A stretch of DNA of 64,000 nucleotides. Source: Orthonyx spaldingii. Its lineage: Eukaryota; Chordata; Aves; Passeriformes; Orthonychidae. Shown piece after piece: positions 1-13,566 of the stretch. The stretch covers positions 1 through 64,000 of the forward strand of contig VZTJ01005235.1 in the NCBI GenBank assembly GCA_013397795.1. The letters are read 5' to 3'. Under the pieces are notes generated by a model, which searched no databases, was not told the origin of the DNA, and was given only the letters and a program-made list of their open reading frames with translations. A program made the translations under genes and the position numbers. Positions within the stretch are counted from its first letter, which is position 1. The number at the start of each line of letters is the position of its first letter.

Positions 1-3000
1 TTTTTTCCTTTTCCTTTTTTCCTAGTCCCTTTCTCCTGCAACTGAAAATTTAATCAGTTTCCCTAAGCTGGTGAGAATCACGTGAAAAGACAACAGATCT
101 TCGGTACCATGGCCTTTTATAGGACATTTTTTATTTGGCATGTGTCAGATAAGACCAATCTCTTCTTTTTGTCTTTAACCCATGCTTCAGCTCAGGAGCT
201 TTTGGTCCTGTTATCCAGAGATGTGTGTCTACATCTACTTTGGAATACTTTTATAACAGATTTTTTTACTGGAAAATTAGTGTCTTGTGGAGGTTGAAAC
301 ACTTCACACAAGACACTTCAACTTTGAGCGAGTTTTTTGAAAGGATGTTTTCCTGACCAATCAGAAAAAGACAAAGGGAGACATGAATAGAGAAATTTAG
401 TGCTTTATACGATAATAGACTTTCAAGTTTTTCAGCTTCTCAAAAGCAGCCAGTAATTCTGGTACCTCATAGAATCATACCTGTTACAATCTCGGAATGA
501 GTTGCACATTTGAATGCATGTCTTTAATTATCAGTTGCAGGCAAAGCAGTCTAGAGTTAGAGAATTTATTTTACTTACTGACAGTCACTGACTCAGTCAC
601 TGTGGAAAGAAAACCATGACCATAAACACTTATATGACCACTTATATAAACACTTGTCTTCTCCCCATTTATAAAACTTTCTGCCATTTTGCCTGCAGGT
701 TATGCCTGCAGCTTAGGTGGCAGGCAGCATAGGCAGTGAGACTTCTTTTACTCTCAATCAGGGTCTCATGTCCCTTTGGTCCATCAGGGCTGTCCTTCCC
801 CCAGCATGGGTCATTCACAAGCCCACTGGGGATATCTTGCCCTGGCATGGGTTACAGATGGACATGGTCCCTCACAGGGGATGTTTTGGAGGGTTAATGT
901 TGATGTTGCCTGAGCTTTTTTTTTCCCTATTCAAACTTAATCTCCAGATTTCAGCCGTAGGACCATGATACATCTTCATATTCTAAATTAAGAAGACTTT
1001 GCAGCTAATTTGACATGGAGTCACATTCCAATTAAACAGTCCCATGAAAAAAAAAATACAAATAAAAGTCGATTAATTTACAATTGCAAGACATTCTTGC
1101 TTTAACAGTATGTTCTTACAGGTTTTTCTGCTTCTTTTCTTCATAAAATCTGGCAATACTAAGGAAAATATGGTTAAATAGGAAGAGAATTTGTGGGGGG
1201 TTTTTAATACACTGCTTTCAGCCCATGTTATCCACTCCCTAAATTCCTCTTATTTCTTCTGCGATTCACCAACAGGGCTTTCTGACACAAAGATGTATTC
1301 CCAGAACATTACATAGTTATCCTTAACGCCACCTTCATGCATGACGTAATCTAGATGATAACAACTTCAGTAAAATGCAATTTTTCCTAGCTTCATAATC
1401 AGCCATGTATCAGTGATCTGCTTCTATTTGAAGAGCATTTCCTTGATCTTTAGATCATCCTTTTTATCAGGGAGTAACTAATTTTCTTCCAGATATATAG
1501 GTGACAAAGACTTTTATCTGCTCAGAAGATGTACTCAAATAACAGACTTGGAGGTGAAGAACAAAAGCTGATGTATCTCATAATTTGATCAATTTTAAGC
1601 AAAGGTATTTCACCTTCAATTTTATCCACAGATCCTATCTTTTTTAATAAGACTGTGTGATATAAAGGTGCTTTCCTTCATAGTAATGCTTCATACAGTC
1701 TATATCATCATTTAGTAAAAATTGTCAAGCTATAGATTGCACTGTTATAAAATATGTTTGTTCAATCAGATATATTTTTCAATCTTGGTAGACAAGCTAG
1801 GTAGAGTTTTTAGGAATATTTGTGTAACTTTGATAACTTTCTGTCTGCTGAAACTCCTGCTGGAAATGCCTCTGTCAATATGCGAGATGAAGTAGAACAG
1901 AAGGCTCACCTCCCTTCCGTTCACAGTAGTACTATCATGCTAATTTAAACTGGTTTTCATTTCAGTTCATGTTTAGGATTTAAAGGGGAATTTTCTAGGA
2001 GAAAAATGGAGAACATTATCAGGAACACCAGTTAACGCAACTCAAAAATAATTGTCACAACACTCTGCATTGGTAGACCTTATTCTCCTCCGCAAATATG
2101 TTAGATCCATTTTGAGATTTTGCTTCTTTTTAAAGAAAAGACATATTAAAAATTAATGTAACTTTTCCATAGGAATAAAACCAGCCTGGCAAATCATCGA
2201 CAGAACCACAAATATCCCAGATCCAAGTCCTCAGGAAACAGTAAAACTCCCTAGTGAATAATTCAGATCAGAAGACCGTGTACTTTTTCCCCAGCTAAAT
2301 GAAACCCAGTACCATCACACACATTCCTCTTGGTTCTGTTGAAGGGTTTGGTGTCAGCTAGATCTGATGTGCCTTCAGGTTAAGTCTTCTGTCACTCAGG
2401 TCCTACTAGGTTCCATGCCCTGACAGCAGCTGAAGGGAATACATAATTCTCATCAGAATATGAATTTCATCAACCTGTGTTGACATCCAAGCTTGTGTAA
2501 GTATCAAGGTTTTGGCTTTTATGATCAGTAAACCTTTGAGAATCAAGAACTGTCACAGAGAGATGTAATAGCTCTGGCAAAGTGGGGCAAGAGCACTTTC
2601 TTCAAGAGGCAGGCCATCCTGGCCGGAAGAGCTTTACACTAGGAAAATGGAGGAATGAGATTGCAAACCACAGCCAAGTGAAGAGGTAAACACTATAAAA
2701 GGATGGAAAAGAGATGGTGAAGAGCAATGGTAACAAGAAAGACCTAAAAAATGATGAAACAAGGTGGAATGGAATCAGTCTCAAATACATGGCCACAAAT
2801 ATGTGCAGCCTGGGAAAAAAGCAGATGTGACTAGAACTCCAGGCACAAAACTGGGATGTTGTTTGAAAAACCAAGGTATGGTAGAACAGCTAGCACAACT
2901 GCACTGAGTTATGTAGAGGTACAAGTTCTTCAAGAGAGGCAGGATAAGGAAAGATGCTGCGTTGCTGTCAAGGAGCATCTTGAGTGCATGGCACTCTTGA

Positions 3001-4281
3001 CACACACAAAAGGCGGTGCAAGACCTCATAGGGTCAGGTCAGTAGGATTGCACCATGGTAGGATTGTGCCCACCCAACCAGGGTGTGGAGGTGGACAAGC
3101 ATCTTCAAACCACATCAGGAAGTGTCTGTGTCACAAATCTCAGTTCTCCCTGATATCTGCAGGCAATGTAGCGCAGTGAGATTCAAGCACTCAAGATTTC
3201 CAGAAACTGTTAAGGGTCACATCATGATGTGGAATGACATGCAGTTGAATCTACTGCTCAGTAAAGAGAGATAAGGTGGTGGATGTGCTAATTGGTAGCT
3301 GGTTTCTCTGTAGTGAGCATGATATTTCAAAATGGTTATGAAACACAATCTAAACTAATTTAATCTTCCAGAAAACCATGATTATGCCAGAACAAATAGC
3401 GCAAAGGTATGTGTTAGTCTGTGAAGGCAGCTGACCTTTTTACTGTGAAAAATTGCCAAGTGATCATATAATTAGAATGATGTGCTGAGATCATGGTTTT
3501 CAAGATGTCCTAGAAGTCACATAGGCTTTAGAAGAGTGAAATAATTAAGAAAATATGCAAATAAAATAAAATAAAGTTTCACTTGGAAGACGGGTTCCTT
3601 TCATGTAACAAATAAAAATTCTGACCTCCATAAGGCACTGAAATAACAGGCCTCCTTTCCTGCTCTGCATGTGCACACAGTGTCTGTTGTATATTTAAAA
3701 ACTGTTATAGTAACAGCAAGGATTATTCCCTTGTGAGCATATCAGAATCACATGATATGGATTTTCATTTTCATTTAGTGCATTTAAACCTTTCTCTAAG
3801 TGAATGAACTGTATTGACTGCTATGTATGAGATGTAAATCTTCCATCTTACCTTTTGCAGCAGAAATAGGACATTTCATTTTGAGTCAGAGACTGGAAGT
3901 GAATAAGGTAGAGGGAGGATAACACAGAGGGTGAAATGAAAAAAAACCCTAAATATATATATAGCTCATACTATGTTAATTCATTGTCAGTAACCAAAAC
4001 ATTTAGTAACTGCATCAAAACAAGTAAGCAAACTCTTGATCCCTCACATGACTCAGCAAGCTGCTTGCCAACAGAGAAAGTACTATCTACTGTTACTAAA
4101 TAAGAAGGGCCACATATAATTACAGTGGTTTTGAAGGAAATATTAAAATATCAACTCATAAAATATATAAAATAGTAAAAAAACTGGAAATGCAATTATT
4201 TATGCTTACATATCAATACATTATCGCCCTATATGAAATGTTTAACTATTTGTGGTAAAGTCGCAAAGATTTAAAAATCTA
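1..4281. other. Intergenic DNA, no gene recognised
   Basis: AT-rich sequence opening with a short pyrimidine tract (1-20). The open frames here are short, overlap each other on both strands and match no family I recognise; the longest (2856-3179, plus) lacks splice signals or a family signature. A slightly more GC-rich stretch around 2580-3300 could be an old unclassified repeat. I see no RNA gene or regulatory element I can defend. Confidence 0.6.
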
Positions 4282-5940
4282 AAGAATTGTAAAATGCTTT
4301 GGTTTGAAGGGATCTTTAATAATCGTATAGTCCAAACCCTCTGACACAGGCATCAACATGTTTACTAAAACAGGTTGTTAAAAGCCCTGTTTAATCTGGT
4401 TTTGAACACTTTCAGTGATGGGGCATTCACTTCTGTAGGCAAGCTGTTCTGGTGTTTCAACACCTTCATCATAAAAAATCTCTTCCTTTTATCCAATCTA
4501 AATCTACTCTCAGTTTAAAACCATTCCCCCTTGTCTTGTCACAAGTTCTAGTAAAAATTGTCTCTCGATTCTTCTTATAAGTCCCTCTTTAAATAATGAA
4601 ATATTAGAATGAGGTCTCCCTAGAGCCTTTTCCAGTCTGAACTCTCTTAATCTTTTTTCACAGTAGAGGTGTTCCAGCCCTCTAATGTGATAATTTTTGT
4701 GCCCTTCTCTAGACCCTCTCTAAAAAGTCCATGTCATTCTTATATTGAACTAGATGCAGCACTCCAGTTGGGGTCTCACAAGAGCAATGTAGAGGCCGAG
4801 AATCATCTCCCTCAATCTGCTGGCCACACTGCTTTTGATGAAGCCCAGAGTACAGTTGGCTTTCTGAGCTGCAAACAGACATGGCCATCTCATGCCCAGT
4901 TTTTCATCTCCCTGCACCTCCAAGTCATCCTCTGCAGAGCTGGTCTGAAGAAATACATCACTCTGTCTCTACTGATAAAGGGAATTGACCCATTCAGGTG
5001 CAGGACCTTGCACTTTGCCTTGTTGAACTTCATGAAGTTCTTGTGGGCCCATTTCCCAAGCCTGACAAAGTCCCTCTGCGTGGCATCTCTTCCCCTAAGT
5101 ATATCAATGGCACCACTCAGCTTGGTGTGATCTGCAGAGTTGTTGAGAGTGCACTCAGTTCCACTATCTATGACCTTAATGGAGATACTGAATAATATTA
5201 GTCCTAGTATGTACTTTTGAGGGACAGAACTCAACACTGGTTTCCATTTGGAGTTTGACATGATTAGATGTAACCATGAAGCCAATTCCTTTTCCATGTA
5301 ACTGTTCAATTATCAACTCCATATCTCTCCAGTTTAGATGTAAGAATTGTGAGGACCATATCAAAGGTTCTGAAGATTACATCTGCTGCTCTCCCTTGTC
5401 CATGACTGATGTGGTCATTTCATTGTACATAGTCACAAGGTTAGTCAGGCAGGATTTGCTTTTGTGAAGCAATGTTGGCTATCTCTGATCACTGCCCTAT
5501 CTTCCATATGCTTCAACTTACATTTCAGGAAGGTCTGTCCCATGATCTCCTTGGGAGCAGAGGTGAAGCTGACTGGTCAATAATTCCCATGGTCCTCCTT
5601 TTTGATTTTCAAAAAATGGGTGTGACGTTTCCCTTTTATTTCTAGTTTCTGTGGACTTAGCCTGACTGCCATAATGTCTTCAAACTTGTTGGAGAGCAGC
5701 TTGACAGTTACACCAGCTAGTTTCCTCCATAGTCTGGGCTGCATCTTGTTGGGTCCTTTGTTGGATTCATGTTCATCACATGGTCTTGAACCTAATCTTA
5801 TCTTCTAATCTTATTTCTCCCATCCCTGTCTTAAGGTTCGGGGTGTTGAAGAAGAGGTGATTACCAATGAAAACAGAGGAAAATAAGTCATTGAGTACCT
5901 CAGTCTTCTTCATGTCATTTTCACTTGTTTTCCTGTGAAC
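4282..5940 (-). mobile_element. CR1 LINE fragment, 3' part, minus strand
   Basis: The plus strand reads as the reverse complement of the 3' half of a CR1 non-LTR retrotransposon. It starts with the degenerate 3' tail near 4282 and runs back through the coding region of the reverse transcriptase. On the minus strand, 4890-5309 translates to a recognisable CR1 stretch, including the segment around NFMKFNKAKCKVLHL. The RT catalytic box, normally FADD, reads SADH, and the preceding VPQG-type turn is also altered. Other parts of the frame need shifts. It is a dead 5'-truncated copy about 1.65 kb long; the 5' boundary near 5940 is approximate. Confidence 0.9.
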
Positions 5941-8900
5941 AAGAAGACTCTTTTAATTAGTAAAGTCTAAATATTTCCTCATATTGACACCCAAACAGAA
6001 CTTCAGAATATAATTTAAACTGTTGAACACAATGTTATTATCCATATTTTCTAAGAGGGTACTTTTACCTCCACTGGGTTGACACAGCTTCAGGTGCAGG
6101 GAAAGTTTGACCAGGAAGCTGCTGTTATGTAAATACAGAATCAGGTATGTTCATTGATAACTCAACTACAGCTGTTTTGGCAAATTCCTTTCTCTACAAC
6201 AAATTCAACTAAATGAGCTCAAGAATGCAAAAACATTGTTTCAATTTTGCAAGTGTCCTTACCACACAGTATTTCACAATATCTATAACTTTTAGATGTA
6301 ATTATATTATAATTTTAGAAAGATTTTCTTTTCCATCTGATTTGGAAGATGTGTTTCAGTTATGTTTATCTCTGTTAACAAAATACTCAGAATCTTTTTG
6401 TTCTGACTCTCCATGTTTATAGTCACGTAAGTATCATTTGTTGATATAAGAAATTATATATAGAGTTACTTATCATGCAAGAATTGATGATTTGCATAAA
6501 CATTTCAGTTTTGGTCTCTTCTGATGTCTTTTTTGTTTTGGGCCATTATCAAACCCCTTTTGTCTTTCTTTTTCACAGTAAGTCCCACAAGAAATTAAAT
6601 GCACTTTTTCCTTTTTGGTATTCTTGACAAGAAATCCATTTTCTTTCTTTTATGAGAGGTGATGTCCTTGAATGGAATGAGCACAGTTCATCATTCTGCT
6701 CCCCGCTGAACTCATGATCTTGAAGTACTCTTGGGCACAATGACAAATCCCACATGGTGAGATTAAAAGATAATATATTGATAGTAATGCACTGTGCTTA
6801 CTCAGTTTTGATGAAGACTGATCTAATTACCTCTTCACTGAAAAACAAAGTTTTTATTATTGTTTTTCTTGTTGTATTATTATTAGAATTATTATAATAT
6901 TCCAGGTATTTTAGTAATATGATTACTACACTAGAAACAACAATGGAATGATTCTTGTCTTCATTTTTCATACTTTTTTGAGCAGAGCATGTTTGAAATC
7001 TCTTTATGCCATTCATATATTTGACATCTTCTAAGGCTAACATATGAAATCTGAATACATTATAAAAATAGCCCCAAGCACCTCCATTTCACAAAGAAGC
7101 AGAATCTGCCCATTTTGACTTAATGGCTGGCTTAATACATTACTTTGATTCTTGTCTAAAATATATAAAGCTCCTTTGTCTGTACGATATTTTATTATAC
7201 ATTGCATCTTTAATTAAATGATGCTTTGGAATGAGTGCAAAATCAAGCTGCTAATTGAAAAAAAAGCTTGAGGTTTGAATGATCAATATCTCTAAAAATC
7301 AGACCTTCAGTGTTGTTCAGGGAAAAGAGTAGAGCAACTTACGGATGAAATTAAAGCAGACTCAGATAAAAAACAATCATAGTTTAGCCATGCTCAGTTC
7401 TATCACTCAGAAAACAATGCTCATCTTCTACCGTTGAGACGACCTCAGTGTGAATAATCAGTACTGCAGAGACCTCTTTTGTGGAAATTAAGTCAGATAT
7501 TATAACAGGCACAAAACAAGGATCTTTGTTACAAATGCCCTTTCATAAAAGTTAAAAAAAGTTTACAATGCTTAACTTGCTTTTCAATGAAAAACTCTAT
7601 TTCACATGTTTTCTTTCAGTGTTCTGCAATAAACCTTTTCCATGAGATAAACTCATGACTGGTGTCAATGCCTGCCCATATCTGTCTTAATACCTGCAAG
7701 AATTCCAATCTCCTACTCCAGCCATCACATGACCCCAAAAAAACTCTTAATGTTTAATATCTACAGTGAGCATGTATAATTTCTGCCAGTGTTCAGGAGT
7801 TTTAGACCTAATGGGACATTTACACAAAATACTGTAATAAAAGAAGCAGTGAGGCAATCAGCAGTTTTAATCAGCAGTTGTAATTTTAAGACTCTTTCAA
7901 ATATTTCATGATGTAAAATGAGACAGGGCTTAAACAAGCTCCAATATATTTCTCCAAATCAAATATGTTCTAAAAGCTTTAAACTAAGATGATGTGTATT
8001 TACCAGAAATTTTATCTGTCATTAGATTCTGCCGCTCTTCAGCTTAACATGAGTCAGTTTATACAAAATCTCAAGATGTTAGAGGAAAAAACCTCTTTTT
8101 TCCTGCCTTAGTTTACATCAGGAAATATTCCTACTTAGTTTCAAACTTTATTATTCCCAATTTGTTTCATCCTTTATATTCTTATCATTTGCAATTTAGT
8201 AGTTGGGTAGTTCAATGTTTATAAATTCTGGTGGTTTGCCTAAATAAGTTCGCTGTTTTTCAGGTCTTATCTCTGGGAGATGGGAATGTCTAGGAGAAGA
8301 TGTCACGTACACAGTGGATGGGAAAACTGTATGCAGGGAAGACTGTGCTGATAACAGGTGTTAAATTGACACCCTTGAAATAACTTACATGCCTGAGGTT
8401 TTGTTTACACTTGGTTTTGAAAATAAACATGGCTTCACTGTCTTCTTTCTTGGTTTCCTGATCAATTTCATCAAAATCTGTTTGTGAAAGAGGATTTGCA
8501 TGCATTAATTTGTTACTCAGATTTGGGCTCCTGGTATATAGGCCTTGAGTAACATGCCTGCTGGAGAACACAAAACAGAACATTATATGCGGGACTGAAT
8601 AGAAACAGTTATTTTTCTCTTCTTGCTCATGTTTGGACCTGCAGAGGACCAGTTTGGTTTCTCAATCAAATTAGATTTACTTCAAGGCTCTCAGACCACA
8701 CTACCATTAACCTCTCAGTGTTGATTTTATCATGATGCTTTAATAAAGTACCTATTAACTACTTATATGCTTTATGCTTATTTTAATATTCTTGTAAGAC
8801 TTTGCTACCTTAGCAGAATTTTTTCATTTACACATATATTTTGACATCAATCACCATTTCTATTTTTAAAGAATATATATATTCAGACTACTCTTGAGTT

Positions 8901-9747
8901 TCTATTCTTTTTCTTCATTTTAATGTTTCCACTATTACAACATAGTTTAGGTGAAAATCAGATATTCGTACATATTTCATTCCCTAAAGATGCATAGTCA
9001 TAATTCCTATATTTAATTTTAAAAAATTATAATAAATGACATTTGGTAAAGAAAATCCTTTCTGGAACTATTCATCATGAATAATTTGATCAAAAACATG
9101 AATCTAATCTTACTGGATCTAGAATAAAACAGAAATTACTTTCCTAAAATTTTACAGCTGTGTAAAATATGAATTTGTAATGTCACTGCTGCCCAAAGGA
9201 ACTCAGACATGCTGAAAGGAACAGTCTGAGGAATTCTTTAATGATTTAAGTCCAATGAATGACACTGCTTTTTTCCTAGTCATTACTTTTGTATTATGAG
9301 TAGAATATGATAAAAGTGTTGTTTACGTCAAACGTGTTGGAAAAAGACCACAGTAGTCATTCATTTTCCTTTTGACTCAAACATTCCTAATTTTCAATAC
9401 GTTTCATGTGACTTTGAATAAAACTCATAAATGTTCAAAGGATTTCCTTCAGACTAGAACTATGTATATGACCTTAAGTAAAGCAAGTCTACCTTTATTA
9501 ATATTTGTAATCAATGCAGACATCCATTATAAAAAACTGTGTCTCTTCCCCAACAAGGAAGCCTCTTTCAGAGTGCCTATTCCCAGATAAAAACTTGGTG
9601 CATTCCCTGCTGAGAGACATACACAGAAGAGAGTAGTCCTTGGTGTACTAGCTGAGCAGTTGCTGTGGGAATTCATCCTACAAGCCTGACACTTGCCTGC
9701 TTTTTCAAAACTGTAGTACCACTTTCTCCACGAGTAACATACACAGC
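5941..9747. other. Intergenic DNA with one copy of a 210-bp repeat
   Basis: AT-rich non-coding sequence. It contains an ATT-rich low-complexity patch near 6860-6900 and the first copy of a repeat (about 8804-9012) that recurs at 13353. No gene, RNA or CR1 segment is recognisable in the rest. Confidence 0.6.
8804..9012 (+). repeat. Copy A of a direct repeat (partner at 13353)
   Basis: Aligns by eye with 13353-13566 in the same orientation over about 210 bp, with mostly single-base differences and a few indels. Shared blocks include TTTGACATCAATCAC, the AT-rich ATATATATATTCAGACT, and TTTTTCTTCATTTTAAT. It has no CR1 features. It may be an old local duplication or two copies of an unclassified interspersed repeat. 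Confidence 0.8.
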
Positions 9748-10450
9748 TGGGGCCGAGAAGTGATTGAGAAGAACCCTACAGAGAAGGACTTGGGTTTGAG
9801 GGTTGACAAAATGCTCAACATGAGTCACAACGAACACTCACAGCCCAGAAAGTCAGTTGCATCCTGGGCTGCATCCAAAGCAGCAGGGCGAGGGAAGGAA
9901 TTCTGCTCCTCTGCTCCACTCTGGTGAGACCCCACCTACAGTGCTGCATCCAGGTCTGGTGCAACCAACATCAGAAGGACAGGGAACCATTGCAGCCAGT
10001 TCAGAGGAGGCCATGAAGCTGATAGGGGACTGAAGAACCTCTACTATGAACATAGGCTGAGAAATTTGGGGCTGTTCGGCCTGGGGAAAAGAAGGTTGCA
10101 TGGAGACTTCACAGCAACTTTCCAGTATCTGATAGGATACTGCCTACAGGAATGCCGGAGAGGGACTCATCATCAGGAACTATAGTGATTGGACAAGTTG
10201 GAATGGCTTTGAACTGAAAGGGAATAGGTTTAGATTAGACATAAGGAAGAAATTCTTTTCTGCAAAGGTGATGAGTAACTGGAACAGATTGTCCAGAGAA
10301 GTTGTGGATGACCTGTCCTTGGCAGTATTCAAAACCAGGTTGGATGGGGCCTTGAGTAACTTGGTTTAGTGAGAAGTGTCCCTGCCAGAGCAGGGTGGGT
10401 TGAGTCTGGATGATTGTTAAGGTCCCTTCCAATCCAAACCATTTTTTTAA
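9748..10450 (+). mobile_element. CR1 LINE fragment, 3' end, plus strand
   Basis: Plus-strand 3' end of a CR1 element. It contains the typical CR1 run from the 'cctacagagaaggacttggg' segment through 'gtgagaccccacctacagtg' to the terminal 'ggtcccttccaatccaaacc'. The translated C-terminal stretch near 10215-10345 shows the characteristic RLDIRKKFF and NWNRL words. The usual terminal ATTCTATG repeats are absent; instead it ends in a T/A-rich run at 10441-10458. Interrupted frames make it inactive. Confidence 0.92.
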
Positions 10451-10829
10451 AAAAAAAGACTATCTACTTCCAGCACTCAAGACAAAGAACATTCCTGGGA
10501 CCTACAACTTACAGTTTTTGCTAAGAAAAGCTTCTAAAATTATTAACCTATTTTGGAATTCATGAGTTGAAATATCAGTATCTTTTCTGGCTGAAGACTG
10601 TTCCATGTGTTGAAAATAAGGCAGTGTACATCTCAGGATTTTGTATTACTTATGATCATTTACTTCTATGTATTTGATGTTTCAAAGCCTGTCTTTTTAA
10701 TTTAAAGTGTGGTATTACCAGGCACATCATTGCAATAAATAAGAAAAAATAATAAAATTAAATTGCTGTCATCTATTGATATTATTAATTGTTCAAAAAA
10801 TACTTTTTCAAGACCTTTTAAAATATATT
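10451..10829. other. Spacer between two CR1 copies
   Basis: AT-rich sequence with an A/T-rich patch near 10738-10765. Nothing else recognised. Confidence 0.6.
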
Positions 10830-11370
10830 TCACAGAACCTCAGAAGGACTGAGACTGGAATGGACTATGCAGTTTTCTGATCCAATATTCAGAGGGAACA
10901 TCCTGTGTTGATGCTTGTGCCCATTGCCTCTTTTTCTGACACTGACCACACCTAAAAGAGCCTGACTCTGTCTTCTTTACTCACTCTCTTCTATTCCTAA
11001 GAGACATATATACATTGATAAGACACCACTGAGGCCTTCATTTCTTCAGGGTGAACTACCCCAGCTCTCTTAGCCTTTTGTTTTAGAAGAGATGCTTCAG
11101 TCCCTTCAACATCTTCAGGCTTCTCATCAGACTCTCCACTATGTCCATGCCTATCTTATATTGAGGAGTCCAAAACTGGACACAGTACTCCATGTGTGGC
11201 CTCACCAGTGATGAACAAAAGGATAAGACCACCTTGCTCAGTCAGTGTCAATACTGTGACTAATGCATCCTAGAATCCCATTTACCTTCTTTATGGCAAG
11301 GGCACATTGCTGGCTAGTATTGAACTTGGTGTCGATCAGGATGAACTGCTTTCCAGCTGGTTGTCATATT
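10830..11370 (-). mobile_element. CR1 LINE fragment, minus strand
   Basis: The plus strand begins with the diverged reverse-complement CR1 tail (around 10832, 'cacagaacctcagaagga') and continues through the inverted C-terminal coding part, including 'aactggacacagtactccat' and 'ggcacattgctggctagtat'. It is more diverged than the copy at 4282 and lies head-on to the plus-strand copy ending at 10450. The far boundary is approximate. Confidence 0.82.
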
Positions 11371-13352
11371 TACTACTGAACATAGTTTAATCATTGATTT
11401 GCCAATGACAGCACAGACTATCACACTGTGGCTATGAACAAAATCTTGGATGTACCAAAATACTGACTATTAATAAAGGGACTATGTATTTTAACTTTTG
11501 CAAAAATGCTGAGACTACATTTAGGTTTACAGTCTGCCAAACTACGTTGTAACTGTGGTGTGCCTAAACTAAAAGTAAGAGACTAATTGATCTTTTTTAA
11601 TAATTGCTTTTGTTGGAGAGAAATTTATTATATATAACATTAAAGACATAATAGAAGAAAAACAATTTAAATGTCCTTAAAAATCACTTTACATGATGAT
11701 TGTACAGTTTAACTGAAATTTTAAAAAAAATTACACATGCAAATTGTTGTCAAATGTACAGTGTAAATAAACATCAGTAAGATTTTTTGAGTAAACTTTT
11801 TAGTTAGAAGCTCAGGGTTCTGTTCATGTCACCTAACTTGGATCTTCTACACCTGAATTAGCTGTGCTTGGCTTCCATTGCAGGATATAGCAGGAAATAG
11901 AGGCTGTTATAACACAGAATCATCCCCTGTGTTTAATATCTTTATTTTAGAATGAGATGCATTGCATTCTGAAAGTACTTGTTTCTTTCTATAGACTGCA
12001 AAATGAGCCTGCCATGACTAGTTCACATGCTTCTACCCACACATAAATCCTGGCCCTTGTGCCTGTTCTAAATTGGCCATCATGTTGAGCCTTAACTGTT
12101 ATTGTTGTTCTTTTATGTACAGTGTATTATCTTTGCTCAATTCACCACTTAAAAGTCAAAAAGAGCCTGAAGAAATATATAACCTTGGAAAAGCACACAA
12201 AATCAAAAGACTTGGATGCTTTCAAATGGAAAATTTCCTTTCTGACTTACAATACAGTGACTCGAAATTCAGGCATGCTAGTAATTCTCAATTTTCAGAG
12301 CCTTCTTGCAGAAATTGCTGATAACTGATATACAGCTACAATTGCTGAGCTTCCAGACTAATGTTGAAATACAGCTATAAGAGTTCATTGCAATTTGAAG
12401 GGATCAGGGCAATGAGGGAGAGCTTCTCTGAATGAAATTTGCACCACTTCGACAATCCTATTTCCAGGATATTTCACTGAAGAGGCCTTCATGTAGTAGA
12501 AGAGGATACCTTTCATACATCTGATGTCTTTCACTTCCATCAACCCCACTCCCCAGATACTCAATGTCACGGCTTTGGATAGGTGAGTAACAGGCCCTAT
12601 TCTCTATCTCATTGATTAAATCATTTGTGACAACATCTCTAAATTCCTGTTCTTTCAAGAAATACATTTTCTGAAAGATGATAAAAAATGTGGTTATCAA
12701 TCCTTTTGCTCTCTCTCAAGTAACAGTAAAAAAAGTACATATATAACCTGTATTTGCTTAGTTTCACCTTTTCTAAGAGTATTTACTTATAAAAGCAGAT
12801 GCCAAAGTAATGCATTTGGTGAAATGTGAAAAAACCTCACTGAGGTCCATCTGATCATCTAGTCCTTTTATTTGTAGAACTAACCACCTAGATTCATTAC
12901 ATTATTCCTGCATGTGAGCAGTCTTTTGCTGCCAAAATAGCATCACTTCAGTCAGGGTGCTCTGAGCCCATGCAAGTCCATGACAACTCCCTCTTTGGAA
13001 ACATCCATTGAGCACAACAACAAAGCACATCACTTTTACTTCCACAAAGTTCTATCTTTTTTTTCCTCTGACATGTCTTGCCATAGCAAGTACTAATTGC
13101 AAACATATACAAAATAAAATGTGCTATATTTAGTCTTAAAACAAACTGATCTTTTTTTAAAAAATGGCATCAAGAATAATTTACGACCTCTTCTACAGGC
13201 CTGTCTTTCCTAATCAACATAGACACTCTTACATATATGAGATACACAGATATGGAGCAAGAGATGTTAGTTATTTTCAAATAATACATTTTATTTCTCT
13301 TCATAGAAACAACAAACACTGTTCAAATACATTGTCCCTGTATGGCTTTATA

Positions 13353-13566
13353 CTGCTACCTTAAGAGCATTTTTTTTTCATGTGCACATATAGTTTGACA
13401 TCAATCACAATTTCTATTTTTAAATAATATATATATTCAGACTGCTCCTTGAGTTTATGTACTTTTTCTTCATTTTAATCTTTCCATTATTATAACATGG
13501 TTTAGGTGAAGATGAGATACTTGCACATATTTCATTTCCTTAAGATGCACAATCATAATTTTTCCA
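13353..13566 (+). repeat. Copy B of a direct repeat (partner at 8804)
   Basis: Second copy of the repeat described at 8804-9012, same orientation, about 4.5 kb downstream. The best-matching core is about 13393-13560. Homology fades on both sides near 'tgctacctta' (left) and 'aatcataatt' (right). Confidence 0.8.

Noticed and set aside
2856..3274. 107- and 63-residue open frames in a mixed-composition patch
   Set aside because: No family match; could be old repeat sequence but no specific element recognised.
4890..5309. 139-residue minus-strand protein
   Set aside because: As a host gene: it is the decayed reverse transcriptase segment of a CR1 LINE, with an altered catalytic motif.
12820..12990. 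Possible diverged CR1 remnant
   Set aside because: Only a loose resemblance ('gatcatctagtcc') with no continuing match.
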